The notes under the pieces: generated by a model | What the model was told of the DNA's origin: nothing | What the model saw: only the letters and a program-made list of their open reading frames with translations | Database searches by the model: none | Part shown: one piece after another, positions 34,625-43,549 of the stretch | Position numbering within the stretch: position 1 is the first letter of the stretch | How the letters are laid out: the number at the start of each line of letters is the position of its first letter | Program-made: the position numbers and the translations under genes | Source of the DNA: Phycisphaeraceae bacterium | GTDB taxonomy: Bacteria > Planctomycetota > Phycisphaerae > Phycisphaerales > Phycisphaeraceae | Assembly (NCBI GenBank): GCA_029260595.1 | Contig: JAJDCY010000010.1 | Span: 124,001-188,000 of the forward strand | Length of the DNA: 64,000 nt | Direction of reading: 5' to 3'

Positions 34625-35264
34625 ACTTGCGAGTGCTCCAAAGTGTTCAAAACCGTCGTGTTGTTTGCGCGGAGGTTGTGACAGCCGCACGGTTGTTCTC
34701 GCAACATTCGTGCCGGTTGTGGCGTGCGGGTGTAGCCAGGGAGGAAAACCGGCGCGGCTTGCTGTCGCCAACACGAAACAAAACAAGCGAAAGCTGTGAT
34801 CTGGTTGGTGTTACGGCGGGTGGGTGCGGATGTGGGAACTTTGCGCCTGTGTTCCCACTCTTGTTGTTGAGGTGCATGGGCGGATTCGTGATCGGTTAAT
34901 CGGGGAGTTGCGGTGGGTGAGTCGGGTGGGTTTGGGGGCGCTGACCCCGAGACCGGGTGATATATCCCAGAGCGCGGCTTCACCTGGCGGGCGCGGTGAC
35001 GGGGTGGGTGAGGAGCGGTGAACCCGGTTATGGGAATGTGATGCGCCCAGGGCCAAGAATTGGGATCGCACGCCTAGGGACGGTGCGTCGCGACCGTGAA
35101 CGGCGAGTGGATCGGGGCCGATGCTGCATGAGTATCGCCATCGGTTTGCGACGGGCACCGGGGCCCTCTAGCATCCCATCCTCGTGCCGACACCGATCTG
35201 TCGCGCCAACGGCTGCGTGATTCTGATGGAGTAACGTCGCCGGTTGTCACACGGAGAACTCCGC
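34625..35264. other. Intergenic region between protease and symporter genes
   Basis: About 640 bases between divergent genes; both promoters must lie here. Apart from the inverted repeat at 34832-34858 nothing was recognised. Confidence 0.45.
34832..34858. repeat. Perfect 8-bp inverted repeat, possible operator
   Basis: GTGGGAAC (34832-34839) and GTTCCCAC (34851-34858) are separated by 11 bases, centred about 220 bases upstream of the protease start. The spacing suits a dimeric regulator or a hairpin; there is no strong T-run. Confidence 0.5.
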
Positions 35265-35588
35265 ATGGCTGATCACGCGCCCACGGGTAACCAGCCACCG
35301 AATTCGAAGGTCCAACTCGCTCTGCGGGGCTACTGGCGGGCGAATATGCGCATCATGGCGGTGCTGCTTTGTGTATGGGCGATCGCCGGTCCGGTCTGCG
35401 GGATCCTGTTGGCTGACCGGTTGAATCAGTTTCGGTTGGGCGGGTTCCCGCTTGGGTTTTGGTTCGCTCAACAGGGCAGCATCATCGTCTTCGTCGTTTT
35501 GATCCTTGGATATGCGCTGCTGATGAACCGGCTGGATCGCCACCACCACGACGAGCTGCAGCGGCTTAGGCGCGACGCGGAGGGCTGA
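35265..35588 (+). CDS. Sodium/substrate symporter small subunit (DUF4212)
   Basis: 107 residues with two membrane helices (about 30-52 and 66-86). The N-terminal LALRGYWRANMRIM and the DRLNQFRLGGFPLGFWFAQQ segment define the DUF4212 family, the small partner of the VC_2705-type SSS transporters. The ATG at 35265 follows GGAGA. It is three bases upstream of the large subunit gene and is surely co-translated with it. Confidence 0.92.
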   Translation: MADHAPTGNQPPNSKVQLALRGYWRANMRIMAVLLCVWAIAGPVCGILLADRLNQFRLGGFPLGFWFAQQGSIIVFVVLILGYALLMNRLDRHHHDELQRLRRDAEG

Positions 35589-35591
35589 CTC

Positions 35592-37418
35592 ATGGACGTC
35601 CAGTCCTGGACAACACTGTTCGTCGGGTTGTCATTCTCGTTGTATCTGCTGATCGCGTGGGTGTGCCGGGTTCGTGACACGCGCGGATTTTACGTCGCGG
35701 GGCAGGGCGTTCCAACGATCGCAAACGGGATGGCGACCGCGGCCGACTGGATGAGCGCGGCGTCGTTCCTGTCGATGGCGGGGTTGATCTCAACGATGGG
35801 GTACGCGGGCGGGGTGTATCTGATGGGGTGGACGGGTGGGTACGTCTTGCTCGCGTTGCTGCTCGCGCCGTATCTGCGGAAGTTCGGGCATTTCACGGTG
35901 CCGGATTTTATTGGCGACCGGTACAACTCGACGACGGCACGGGTGGTCGCGTTGATCGCGGCGATCTTTATCAGCTTTGTATATGTGGCTGGGCAGATGC
36001 GCGGAGTTGGGGTGGTGTTCTCGAAGTTTCTTGGTGTGGGGATCGAGCGCGGCGTGCTAATCGGGATGGTGATCGTGTTCATCTACGCGACGCTCGGCGG
36101 GATGAAGGGCATCACGTGGACGCAGGTCGCGCAGTACTGGGTGCTGATCACGGCGTTCTTGATCCCGACGATTGCGATCAGCATCAAGCTGACCGGGCAA
36201 CCGCTGCCGCAGGTGGGGATGGGCAGTCCGTTGGTCGGGGAGGGCGTGCATCTGCTGGACAAGCTGGACGAGATTCATCGCGAGTTCGGGTTTAACAGCT
36301 ACACCGAACCGTTCACCGGCAGCAAGTGGAACCGGTTGAACGTGCTGTGTACGACGCTGGCGCTGATGGTGGGCACGGCGGGGTTGCCGCACGTGATTGT
36401 CCGGTTTTATACCGTCAAGACGGTTCGGGCCGCTCGGTGGAGTGCGTTCTGGGCGCTGTTCTTCATCGCACTGTTGTATCTGACGGCGCCGGCGACCGCG
36501 GCGTTCGCGCGCTACTACATGTTTGACAGCCTACAGGGCAAGAGCGAGGCCGAACTGCCCGGCTGGTACCACAAGTGGAATGACATCGGGATGGTGTTAT
36601 GGCTGGACGACGGCGATGGGCGTGTTTGTTATTCGGGCGATGATCGCAACGAGCTGTTCCGCGGCGGGAACCTGTCCACGGCTGAACTTGGCAAGATCGC
36701 TTCGGAGCATCAGGTGTGGTTGTTGACGGATCACGATCAGGGCGCGGACGGGCGGGGTGTTCTGCGTTCCAAAGGTCTGAGTGGGCCGGACCGTGACATC
36801 ATCGTCTTGGCAACGCCGGAAATGGCTGAGCTGGCCGATTGGATCATCGCGTTGGTCGCGGCGGGGGGGTTGGCTGCGGCGCTATCAACGGCGAGTGGGC
36901 TGCTGCTGGTGATCTCGTCGAGTGTGGCCCATGATTTTTATTACCGCGTGATTAACCCGCAGGCCACCGAAGCGCAACGGCTGCTGGTCGGCAGAGCCGT
37001 GATCGGTTTGGCGGTGGTGATTGCGGGGCTGTTCGGGATCTACCCGCCGGGCTTCGTGGGTGAGGTCGTCGCGTTCGCGTTCGGGTTGGCTGCGGCGAGT
37101 TTCTTCCCCGCGATCGTTCTGGGGATTTTCTCGACTCGTGTGGGGGCGGTGCCGGCGACGCTGGGGATGGTGATCGGGCTGGTGTTCACCGGCGGGTACA
37201 TCATCGGCAACCGGTTCTTCGACATGCCCGCGTGGTGTTTCGGGATCAACGCCACGGGGATTGGGACGGTCGGGATGTTGATTAATTTCGCGGTCACGCT
37301 CGGGCTAACGCCGCTGTGCAAGTCGCCCGACGAGAAGACGCGCCGGCTGATCGAGTCGATCCGCGAGCCGGAGGGCGCCGGCCCCGCCGTCCAGATTGAA
37401 ACAACCCCCGGGCATTAG
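35592..37418 (+). CDS. Sodium:solute symporter large subunit (VC_2705 / ActP-like)
   Basis: A 608-residue inner-membrane SSS transporter with about 13 helices. Family marks are GFYVAGQGVPTIANGMATAADWMSAA near the start, GTAGLPHVIVRFYTVK in the middle, and WIIALVAAGGLAAALSTASGLLLVISSSVAHDFYY. It probably takes up a small organic acid (acetate or similar) with Na+. A soluble insert between helices (about residues 310-405) contains DDGDGRVCYSGDD, which looks like a calcium-loop-type acidic turn. Five signalling genes lie downstream on the other strand. Confidence 0.92.
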   Translation: MDVQSWTTLFVGLSFSLYLLIAWVCRVRDTRGFYVAGQGVPTIANGMATAADWMSAASFLSMAGLISTMGYAGGVYLMGWTGGYVLLALLLAPYLRKFGHFTVPDFIGDRYNSTTARVVALIAAIFISFVYVAGQMRGVGVVFSKFLGVGIERGVLIGMVIVFIYATLGGMKGITWTQVAQYWVLITAFLIPTIAISIKLTGQPLPQVGMGSPLVGEGVHLLDKLDEIHREFGFNSYTEPFTGSKWNRLNVLCTTLALMVGTAGLPHVIVRFYTVKTVRAARWSAFWALFFIALLYLTAPATAAFARYYMFDSLQGKSEAELPGWYHKWNDIGMVLWLDDGDGRVCYSGDDRNELFRGGNLSTAELGKIASEHQVWLLTDHDQGADGRGVLRSKGLSGPDRDIIVLATPEMAELADWIIALVAAGGLAAALSTASGLLLVISSSVAHDFYYRVINPQATEAQRLLVGRAVIGLAVVIAGLFGIYPPGFVGEVVAFAFGLAAASFFPAIVLGIFSTRVGAVPATLGMVIGLVFTGGYIIGNRFFDMPAWCFGINATGIGTVGMLINFAVTLGLTPLCKSPDEKTRRLIESIREPEGAGPAVQIETTPGH

Positions 37419-37538
37419 GCCGACCACCTGCTGGATACTCGGCGGCAATCCAACGCGGCGGGTTCGTAGCGGCGGAGCGCCAACCCACAACTGATGCGCA
37501 AGCGATCCGGTGAGGGGAGCGGTGATCATTGTTTGGGG

Positions 37539-37919
37539 TTAGACGCCGGCGGCTTGATCGCCGGCGGCCACGGACTGGATTGTGGCAATTAGTTGGGCGG
37601 CGTCGTAGGGCTTGGAGTGGAACCCGGCCCCGCCGACTTCCAGTGCGGTCTGGCGGGCGGTGTCCTGTACGTTGGCCGACAGAAATATCACGGGGATCCC
37701 CATCAAGGCCGGGTCTTTCTTCAAGCGCCTACAGACCTCGAAGCCGTCGATGTCCGGCATCCGGATGTCGAGGATGATCACGTCCGGCTGATGCTCGGCC
37801 GCCGCGGCCAGGCCGGTTGTCCCGTTCGACGCCGAGGCGACTTCGTAACCCGCGGCGCGCAGGCGCACGGACAGCGCGGCGGTGATAGCGATCTCGTCGT
37901 CGACTAGTAAGACCTTCAT
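37539..37919 (-). CDS. Stand-alone response regulator (CheY-like)
   Basis: 126 residues, a receiver only. Acidic pair in LLVDDE (Asp7, Asp8), phosphoacceptor Asp51 (IILDIRMPD), and Lys in HSKPYD. The ATG at 37919 is chosen because the domain begins at once (MKVLLVDDE); the longer frame upstream is Pro/Ser-rich and overlaps the next gene's start region. It is the last of five signalling genes on this strand and probably relays phosphate from one of the two kinases. Confidence 0.9.
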   Translation of the reverse strand: MKVLLVDDEIAITAALSVRLRAAGYEVASASNGTTGLAAAAEHQPDVIILDIRMPDIDGFEVCRRLKKDPALMGIPVIFLSANVQDTARQTALEVGGAGFHSKPYDAAQLIATIQSVAAGDQAAGV

Positions 37920-37947
37920 GGGTCGCGATCTCCCTGGCTTGCTGTCG

Positions 37948-38337
37948 CTACGCGGCCTGCCCGGGTGCGGGCAGGACGAGGGTGACGTTGTCGAGCAGCT
38001 CTTCAATCTCGAAGGGCTTACGGATCAGCACCAACGCACCGAGCCGGGCACAGGCGCTGTCGAGCTCTCCCTCGCCGTCGGCACCGGAGATGTAGATCAC
38101 CGGGATGCAGCCGAGCCCGGACGTTTTGTCCATCTTCTCAATGAGGCTGAACCCGTCGCAGCCGGGCATGTTGATGTCCAGGATCAGGAGGCTGGGCGGG
38201 GTCTGCTGGGCCAGTTCGAGGGCGGCCTGCCCGTTGTTGGCTTTGAGGACCTGGAAGCCCAACGCCTCCAGCCGGATGGTGAGTGCGATCAGCAGACGCT
38301 CGTCGTCGTCGGCGATCAGGATCGTGGGTCGGTCCAT
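37948..38337 (-). CDS. Stand-alone response regulator
   Basis: A 129-residue receiver with ADDDE (Asp10-Asp12), phosphoacceptor Asp54 (LILDINMPG) and the conserved Lys in LIRKPFE. No output domain. It lies 28 bases upstream of the next receiver gene and 72 after the hybrid kinase, so the three are probably co-transcribed. Confidence 0.9.
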   Translation of the reverse strand: MDRPTILIADDDERLLIALTIRLEALGFQVLKANNGQAALELAQQTPPSLLILDINMPGCDGFSLIEKMDKTSGLGCIPVIYISGADGEGELDSACARLGALVLIRKPFEIEELLDNVTLVLPAPGQAA

Positions 38338-38409
38338 TTTATGGGTCCTTCCTGCCTTACCCCCAGGGCGTGCCCGTCTAGTCCTTATCGGTACGCCGGG
38401 GGCGGTGGT

Positions 38410-39942
38410 TCAGGCGCAAATCTGCGGCTCCCGCACATGGGTCGCGACGAGTTGCTCGAGTTCCGCCCGCCGCGATGGGTAGCCGAACGTGCCCAGGCTC
38501 TCGGCGCTGATGGCCTGGGGTGTTTGCTCAGGGCGGGTTTCCAATGCGGCCACATGGGCTTCATTGAGGCGGTTGACAATTCCGTCGGGCGTATTGTCCG
38601 GGCCGACGATCAAGATTGACCCGGCCGGTTGGCCCGCGATCGCCAGATCGAGCGGCCGACAACTCGTCGCGAGAAAGTCGTGCAACAGGTCGCTGTCGAA
38701 ACCGCCGGCAGGTGCGATCACCGTGCAGGCGATCAGGTTCTTCGGTGGGTCATCCAACTCACCAAGCCGATCGAGGTAGCTGGCCAAGACGACGCACGGA
38801 TTGTTCGCGGGGAGTGTGAACGAGAAGGTGCTTCCGCTGCCCACGGTGCTGCGAACATCGACGGTGCCGAGGTTCAACCAGATCAGTTCCTTTGCGATAT
38901 TCAGGCCGAGCCCGAAGCCCTTGGTACTGGCGCGCTGCACGTCGCCGACCTGCTTGAACCGCTCAAAAATCACCGCCACGTCGTGCTCGGACAATCCCGG
39001 GCCGCGGTCGGTGATGCCGATCCGGACACCTCCGTCGTCGAGGGGTTTGGCCCACAGCTCGACTTCGCTGCCTTCGGGTGAGAACTTGATGGCGTTGACC
39101 GCGAGGTTGACGATGACGCGTCCGGCCTTCTCGAGGTCGGCGAACACCGCACCGACACCGGGGTCGATCGCTTCGGTCACGGCCGACTTTCGTTCCGCGG
39201 CGCGGATCGCGAGCATGGGGCGTACAGACTCGAAGATGGACTTGATACTGTGGGGTTGGCGTGAGATGCGCAGAGACCCGGCTTTGAGTTTGCTGCTGTC
39301 CAGGAAGTCGTCGACCATCAGCGCGAGGTCGCGCGTCGCCGAGGTGATGTAACGCAGGAACTCGGTTTGTTCATCGGTCACGGGCCCGCCGATGCCGTCG
39401 CCGATGATCGTGCTGAACTCCTTGATTACCGTCAGCGGTGTGCGGAACTCGTGGGCGACGTTGTCGACGAAGCGGTGCGCCGTCTCGGTCAGCTCGCTTA
39501 GCGTCTGGTTTTTGCGTTGCAACTGCTGGTTCGCATCGGCCAGTTGGTCGCGTGCTTGTGCCCGCTCCAACGCGTAGCGGATTGACCGTTCGAGTAGATC
39601 GGTATCGATACGCCCCTTAGTGAGGAAGTCTGCGGCGCCGGCTTTCATCGCGGCAAGGTCGGTCTCGTGGTCGCGGTAGCCGGTCACCAGGATCAGTGGT
39701 GCGGTGCAGCCGGTTTCAATGGCCTGCTGGAGCAACTCTAACCCGTCGCGGGCGCCCAAACGGTAGTCGATCAGGTAAACGTCGTGCTCAGCCCGACAGA
39801 TCGCGGCGAGGCCCTCATCATAGGTGCTCGCCCAGTCGAGCTGCGCCTCCCAGGCATCGATGTCCTCGAGCAGGTCCCGGGTGATCAGATAGTCCTCGCG
39901 GTCGTCCTCGATCAACAGAATCTTGGTTGGGGGTTGTGACAT
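38410..39942 (-). CDS. Receiver-histidine kinase (REC-HisKA-HATPase)
   Basis: 510 residues, no membrane helix. An N-terminal receiver (about 5-125, phosphoacceptor Asp59 in LIDYRLG) leads through a coiled coil (125-155) to the HisKA box with His164 (NVAHEFRTPLTVI) and an HATPase domain (NLAVNAIKFSPEG, DRGPGL, FGLGLNIAKELI). The last about 115 residues (LASYLDRLGELDDPPK onward) match no known domain. With a receiver ahead of the kinase, it can act as an intermediate in a phosphorelay. It is followed by two single receivers and preceded by an Rcp1-like receiver. Confidence 0.92.
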   Translation of the reverse strand: MSQPPTKILLIEDDREDYLITRDLLEDIDAWEAQLDWASTYDEGLAAICRAEHDVYLIDYRLGARDGLELLQQAIETGCTAPLILVTGYRDHETDLAAMKAGAADFLTKGRIDTDLLERSIRYALERAQARDQLADANQQLQRKNQTLSELTETAHRFVDNVAHEFRTPLTVIKEFSTIIGDGIGGPVTDEQTEFLRYITSATRDLALMVDDFLDSSKLKAGSLRISRQPHSIKSIFESVRPMLAIRAAERKSAVTEAIDPGVGAVFADLEKAGRVIVNLAVNAIKFSPEGSEVELWAKPLDDGGVRIGITDRGPGLSEHDVAVIFERFKQVGDVQRASTKGFGLGLNIAKELIWLNLGTVDVRSTVGSGSTFSFTLPANNPCVVLASYLDRLGELDDPPKNLIACTVIAPAGGFDSDLLHDFLATSCRPLDLAIAGQPAGSILIVGPDNTPDGIVNRLNEAHVAALETRPEQTPQAISAESLGTFGYPSRRAELEQLVATHVREPQICA

Positions 39943-39951
39943 GTCGGCTTC

Positions 39952-40404
39952 CTATGAGCCCGGTGGCAGTTCGACGGTGTGGAACCAGTATTGCTTCAAC
40001 GATTCGAGCACGGTCTGGAGCTTATCATACGTAACGGGTTTAGTGATGAATGAGTTCACGCCGTCCTCGTACATCCCGACGATGTCCGATTCGGTGCTCG
40101 AGGTTGTTAGCGCGACAACCGGGATCGGTCGCAGATTCGGATCGCTTCGGATCTCGCGGAGGGCTTCGCGCCCGTCTTTTCGGGGCATGTTCAAGTCAAC
40201 AAGGATCAGCCCGGGCCGCGGCGCGTCCGCGGCGTTGGCGTAGTCTCCGCGGCGCTGCAGATAATCCATCAGTTGCTCGCCATCCTCAACGAATCGCAGC
40301 GCATCCTCGCAGCCGACCTCCTCGAAGCCTTCGCGGATGAACATGCGATCTTCGGGATCGTCGTCGGCGATCAGGATGATGGTCTGGCGGGTTATGCTGC
40401 GCAT
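39952..40404 (-). CDS. Rcp1-like response regulator
   Basis: 150 residues, with ADDDPEDR, phosphoacceptor Asp70 (LVDLNMPRKDG) and Lys in ITKPVTYD. The insert YLQRRGDYANAADAPRP before the phosphoacceptor strand is typical of the Rcp1 group of single-domain receivers that pair with phytochrome-type kinases. Its start overlaps the end of the upstream kinase gene by 13 bases, and it ends nine bases before the next kinase gene, so the three form one tight unit. Confidence 0.92.
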   Translation of the reverse strand: MRSITRQTIILIADDDPEDRMFIREGFEEVGCEDALRFVEDGEQLMDYLQRRGDYANAADAPRPGLILVDLNMPRKDGREALREIRSDPNLRPIPVVALTTSSTESDIVGMYEDGVNSFITKPVTYDKLQTVLESLKQYWFHTVELPPGS

Positions 40405-42140
40405 GAGGTTTTTCTCTCTTCCTGAGACATCGCCGGGAGTGTTACGGTAAAGACCGACCCTTCGCCGACGATACTGTGTGCGGTAATCGTCCCCTGGTGG
40501 CGCTCAACGATCTTGCGGCAGACAGCCAACCCGACCCCGGTGCCTTCATACTCCTCTCGCCCGTGAAGGCGCTGAAACACGCAGAAAATGCGGTCCGCGT
40601 GCTTCATGTCGAAGCCGATCCCGTTGTCGCGGACGGTCAGCTCGACGCATTGCCCGTCGTCCGACGTCGCGGCTTCGACCCGCACGACAGGCGGCACGCC
40701 GGGCCGGTTGTACTTGAGGGCGTTACCAATCAGGTTCTGGAGCAACTGGCGCATCTGTGTGGCGTCCGCATGAAGCGTGGGCAGGTCGACCAGCTCGACC
40801 GTCCCGCCAGTTTCTTCGATCCGTACCTCGAGGTCGGCGAGCACCTGGGTGGCGAGCGCCGCTAGATCGACCGGCTCGTTCGGGTGTTGCTGTGTCGAAA
40901 CGCGTGAGAGCTTGAGCAGGTCGTTGATCAGGTCCTGCATCCGGGCGGTCGCGTTCTGCATGCGATCGACGTACTCGCGGCCGGCTTCGGGTAGGGCGTC
41001 GCTGTACTTGGTCTTGAGCCTGTCTCCGAATGCCTGGACTTTTCGGAGCGGCTCCTGGAGGTCGTGCGAGGCTATCCGTGCGAACTCTTCCAGCTCACGG
41101 TTGCTGTGTTCGAGCTGCGCGGTGAACTGGCGCAGCTCCTCACTGTGAGCGGACAGGAGATTGGCCTTGAGCTCGATCTCGGTCTTGGCTTCGCGCATCT
41201 CCAGGGCGTACATGCTTAGCTGTTTGGCTTGATGGCCTTGGAGCCGGTACGTCTGCAGGTAGTCCAGCACCAGCCCGACGAACGGGACGGCATACGCGAT
41301 CACCTTGAGGAAGTGGGCGATGTTGAAGGCGCTATCGAATAGCGCCCGTGATCCGAAGACCACATACAACTGTGCCGCCATTTCGGGGATCAGCGTGATG
41401 ATCAGGGCGTGTGAGAAGATCGATCGCTCGCGAGCGTGGAAGGGTCGAAGCACGAACGCGAATGCGAACAGGTACAGCGTCAGCGGGATCAGATCGTAAG
41501 GCCGGTTGATCAATGACTCGGGGAACTGAGTACGCGGCAGCCACGCCCCGGTGGCGCAGTACTGGAGTAGCGCGAACGCCAGCGCGGCGAACGTTAGGCA
41601 GGCCGCGGCAACAAACGGCACGTCGGCGGTATTCCTCGCGTCGCGCTTACGCAACGCAGTCAGGCCGACGCCGGCCATGATGATTACCGCGCCGAATATC
41701 CGCGATAGCGCCCAGGTGAACGGGATCAGGTCGGCGTTGTCGGCGACGGTCTCGATCATGCGGTTGGCGGTCAGGGTCCGAAAGGCGTCCATGCACCCGG
41801 CGCAGAACAGGGCCATCGCGATTACCGGTGTCGCCGCGTCACGCTTAATCGCGAAGTGGGCGAACGCCAGGATGACGGTGAACACCGCGGTGCAGAACGC
41901 GCTCCACTGGAGGATGGTGTGGGTAAAGCTGCCGGCGAGGCTGCGGTGCAGGGTGTCGTCGACCTGCTCGGCGGGCATGGTGCAGATTGTGGAAAGATCG
42001 ACGGTCTGTGCGTTTGTACCGAAGTCGACGCCGCCCCACGAGAGTAGCGCGGGCGCGACACACACGGCTAGGATCGCCCACACGAGGCGGGTTGGCATGC
42101 GTGTCTGGTGCTTGGGAGCGGTGTCCAGGTCGATCGGCAT
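40392..42140 (-). CDS. Membrane histidine kinase with MASE-like sensor
   Basis: 582 residues from ATG 42140. Eight or so hydrophobic segments between residues 17 and 292 form a membrane sensor of MASE type; which MASE family is uncertain. A coiled coil (about 305-355) joins it to the HisKA box RIASHDLQEPLRKVQ with His359 and an HATPase domain (LIGNALKYN, DNGIGFD, GTGVGLAVCRKIVERHQG). The SHDLQEPLR box is the type that pairs with Rcp1-like receivers, one of which overlaps this gene's end. The frame reaches further upstream, but MPIDLD fits the membrane domain start. Confidence 0.9.
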   Translation of the reverse strand: MPIDLDTAPKHQTRMPTRLVWAILAVCVAPALLSWGGVDFGTNAQTVDLSTICTMPAEQVDDTLHRSLAGSFTHTILQWSAFCTAVFTVILAFAHFAIKRDAATPVIAMALFCAGCMDAFRTLTANRMIETVADNADLIPFTWALSRIFGAVIIMAGVGLTALRKRDARNTADVPFVAAACLTFAALAFALLQYCATGAWLPRTQFPESLINRPYDLIPLTLYLFAFAFVLRPFHARERSIFSHALIITLIPEMAAQLYVVFGSRALFDSAFNIAHFLKVIAYAVPFVGLVLDYLQTYRLQGHQAKQLSMYALEMREAKTEIELKANLLSAHSEELRQFTAQLEHSNRELEEFARIASHDLQEPLRKVQAFGDRLKTKYSDALPEAGREYVDRMQNATARMQDLINDLLKLSRVSTQQHPNEPVDLAALATQVLADLEVRIEETGGTVELVDLPTLHADATQMRQLLQNLIGNALKYNRPGVPPVVRVEAATSDDGQCVELTVRDNGIGFDMKHADRIFCVFQRLHGREEYEGTGVGLAVCRKIVERHQGTITAHSIVGEGSVFTVTLPAMSQEERKTSCAA

Positions 42141-42418
42141 ACGCGGTTCCGGGCGGCATGTGACAGGCGCGCAGACGGGTGCGCTGCGGCTGTACGGCCT
42201 TTGGAGGGATCGACGATACGGAGCGGCCGGATAACGCAACCGGGTGTGGCCGGGTTACCGCGCGGGCGGTGCTGTCGGTTGTAACGGGGGTACCGCGTGT
42301 AACGGCGGATGACCGTCGCGCGCGGTTTGCTAGGCGGTGGTATGCGAGGTCGTGTTGAAAAAGTTATCGGCCCGCAGCGCCGCGAGGGGCATCGGCCGCG
42401 TCGATGGGCTGGCTGCGG

Positions 42419-43309
42419 TCAGGGGTCTGCTTGGAGATTGCGGATCTTCAGGTCGCCGGTGCCGGCGACGGGGGTGACGTTGTCCGCTTGTAGGTCCGGG
42501 ATCTTGGCGCTGATCGCGTGTCCATCGAGGAACGTGACGTTGGCGGCCTGGTTGCTGCTGTGGCGCCAGCGGATGTTGCCGGCGGCATTCGCGACCGAGC
42601 CGTTGTCCGAGTTGGGGCCGGGCTTGATCGAGTCGTTGCTGTCGGTATCGGCCGCGTTGTACCAGGGGTCGTTGCCGCTGAGGAGCAACTCGCCGCCGAT
42701 AATCTCACCGACCGCCAACGAGCTGCGCGGGTCCTGCGCCGTGCCGGTCTGGGCCCCATCCATCAGCAGCGCGACCTCGCCTGGGCGTTGGACGCGCGTG
42801 AAACGGTAGGGGGGGTACGGGCCGTTGGTGCTGTTCAAAGCGGGCATCAGAATCGGGTGGCACAGGTAGTGCTTGTCACCCTGGTTGGCGTACTGGGCTT
42901 GGGGGCACTGGTACTCCTCGGGCAGGCCCTCACGCGGGTTGCTCGACGTGTCGGTGAACGTCGCCATCCCCCCGGTGAAGTAGCTGTCGATCAGGATTGA
43001 CCAATCTGTCTCGAATCCATCCGCCGGGACAGCGGGGTCGCTCGTGCCGCTCCAGTACCCGAAAGGCAGCACCCCGCGGTTGTCCGATGTGTAGGCGGTG
43101 ATGGCTCCGCTTAACTGCCGCAGGTTGCTCAGGCATCGCCCGGTCTGTGCCTGGCCACGGACCATATTAAGTGACGGTAGGAGGATCCCGACCATCAGTG
43201 CGATGATGAAAATCGTGATGACCAACTCGATAAGGCTCAACCCGCGCGCACGGGCGCTGCGGTACGTACGTTCAGGCCATGCATCGCGCGGCTTGGTAGC
43301 CTTCGTCAT
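42419..43309 (-). CDS. Prepilin-like (pseudopilin) protein
   Basis: 296 residues from ATG 43309 with GGGAGA upstream. The class III signal RARGLSLIELVITIFIIA has the usual Gly before the cleavage site. The soluble part ends NVTFLDGHAISAK, the DGHA motif. It is a paralogue of the protein at 23563-24330: both share a Thr-Asp-Trp segment, an NQG..HY..HPILMP block and MDGAQ. Like its relative it has no secretion genes beside it. The next gene is divergent across 240 bases. Confidence 0.88.
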   Translation of the reverse strand: MTKATKPRDAWPERTYRSARARGLSLIELVITIFIIALMVGILLPSLNMVRGQAQTGRCLSNLRQLSGAITAYTSDNRGVLPFGYWSGTSDPAVPADGFETDWSILIDSYFTGGMATFTDTSSNPREGLPEEYQCPQAQYANQGDKHYLCHPILMPALNSTNGPYPPYRFTRVQRPGEVALLMDGAQTGTAQDPRSSLAVGEIIGGELLLSGNDPWYNAADTDSNDSIKPGPNSDNGSVANAAGNIRWRHSSNQAANVTFLDGHAISAKIPDLQADNVTPVAGTGDLKIRNLQADP

Positions 43310-43549
43310 CGTCCGTCTCCCGGCGTGCATGCACACCGCCGTACTGGTTCACTCGACCCGGTAACCCGAAGGCGGGCTGCGTCGCGCTGTCGCCGGAGGT
43401 TCCGGGTCAACCGACACGCATGGGTTACCTGCAACGTCTGCCTAGTGTAATCATAGGGCCGCCGATGGGCGATTCCAATCGGGCGGGCACGGCTGGTTGC
43501 TCGCTGGACGCCGTCGCCCCTGCCGGGGACACTCGCAGTGGATTGCACC

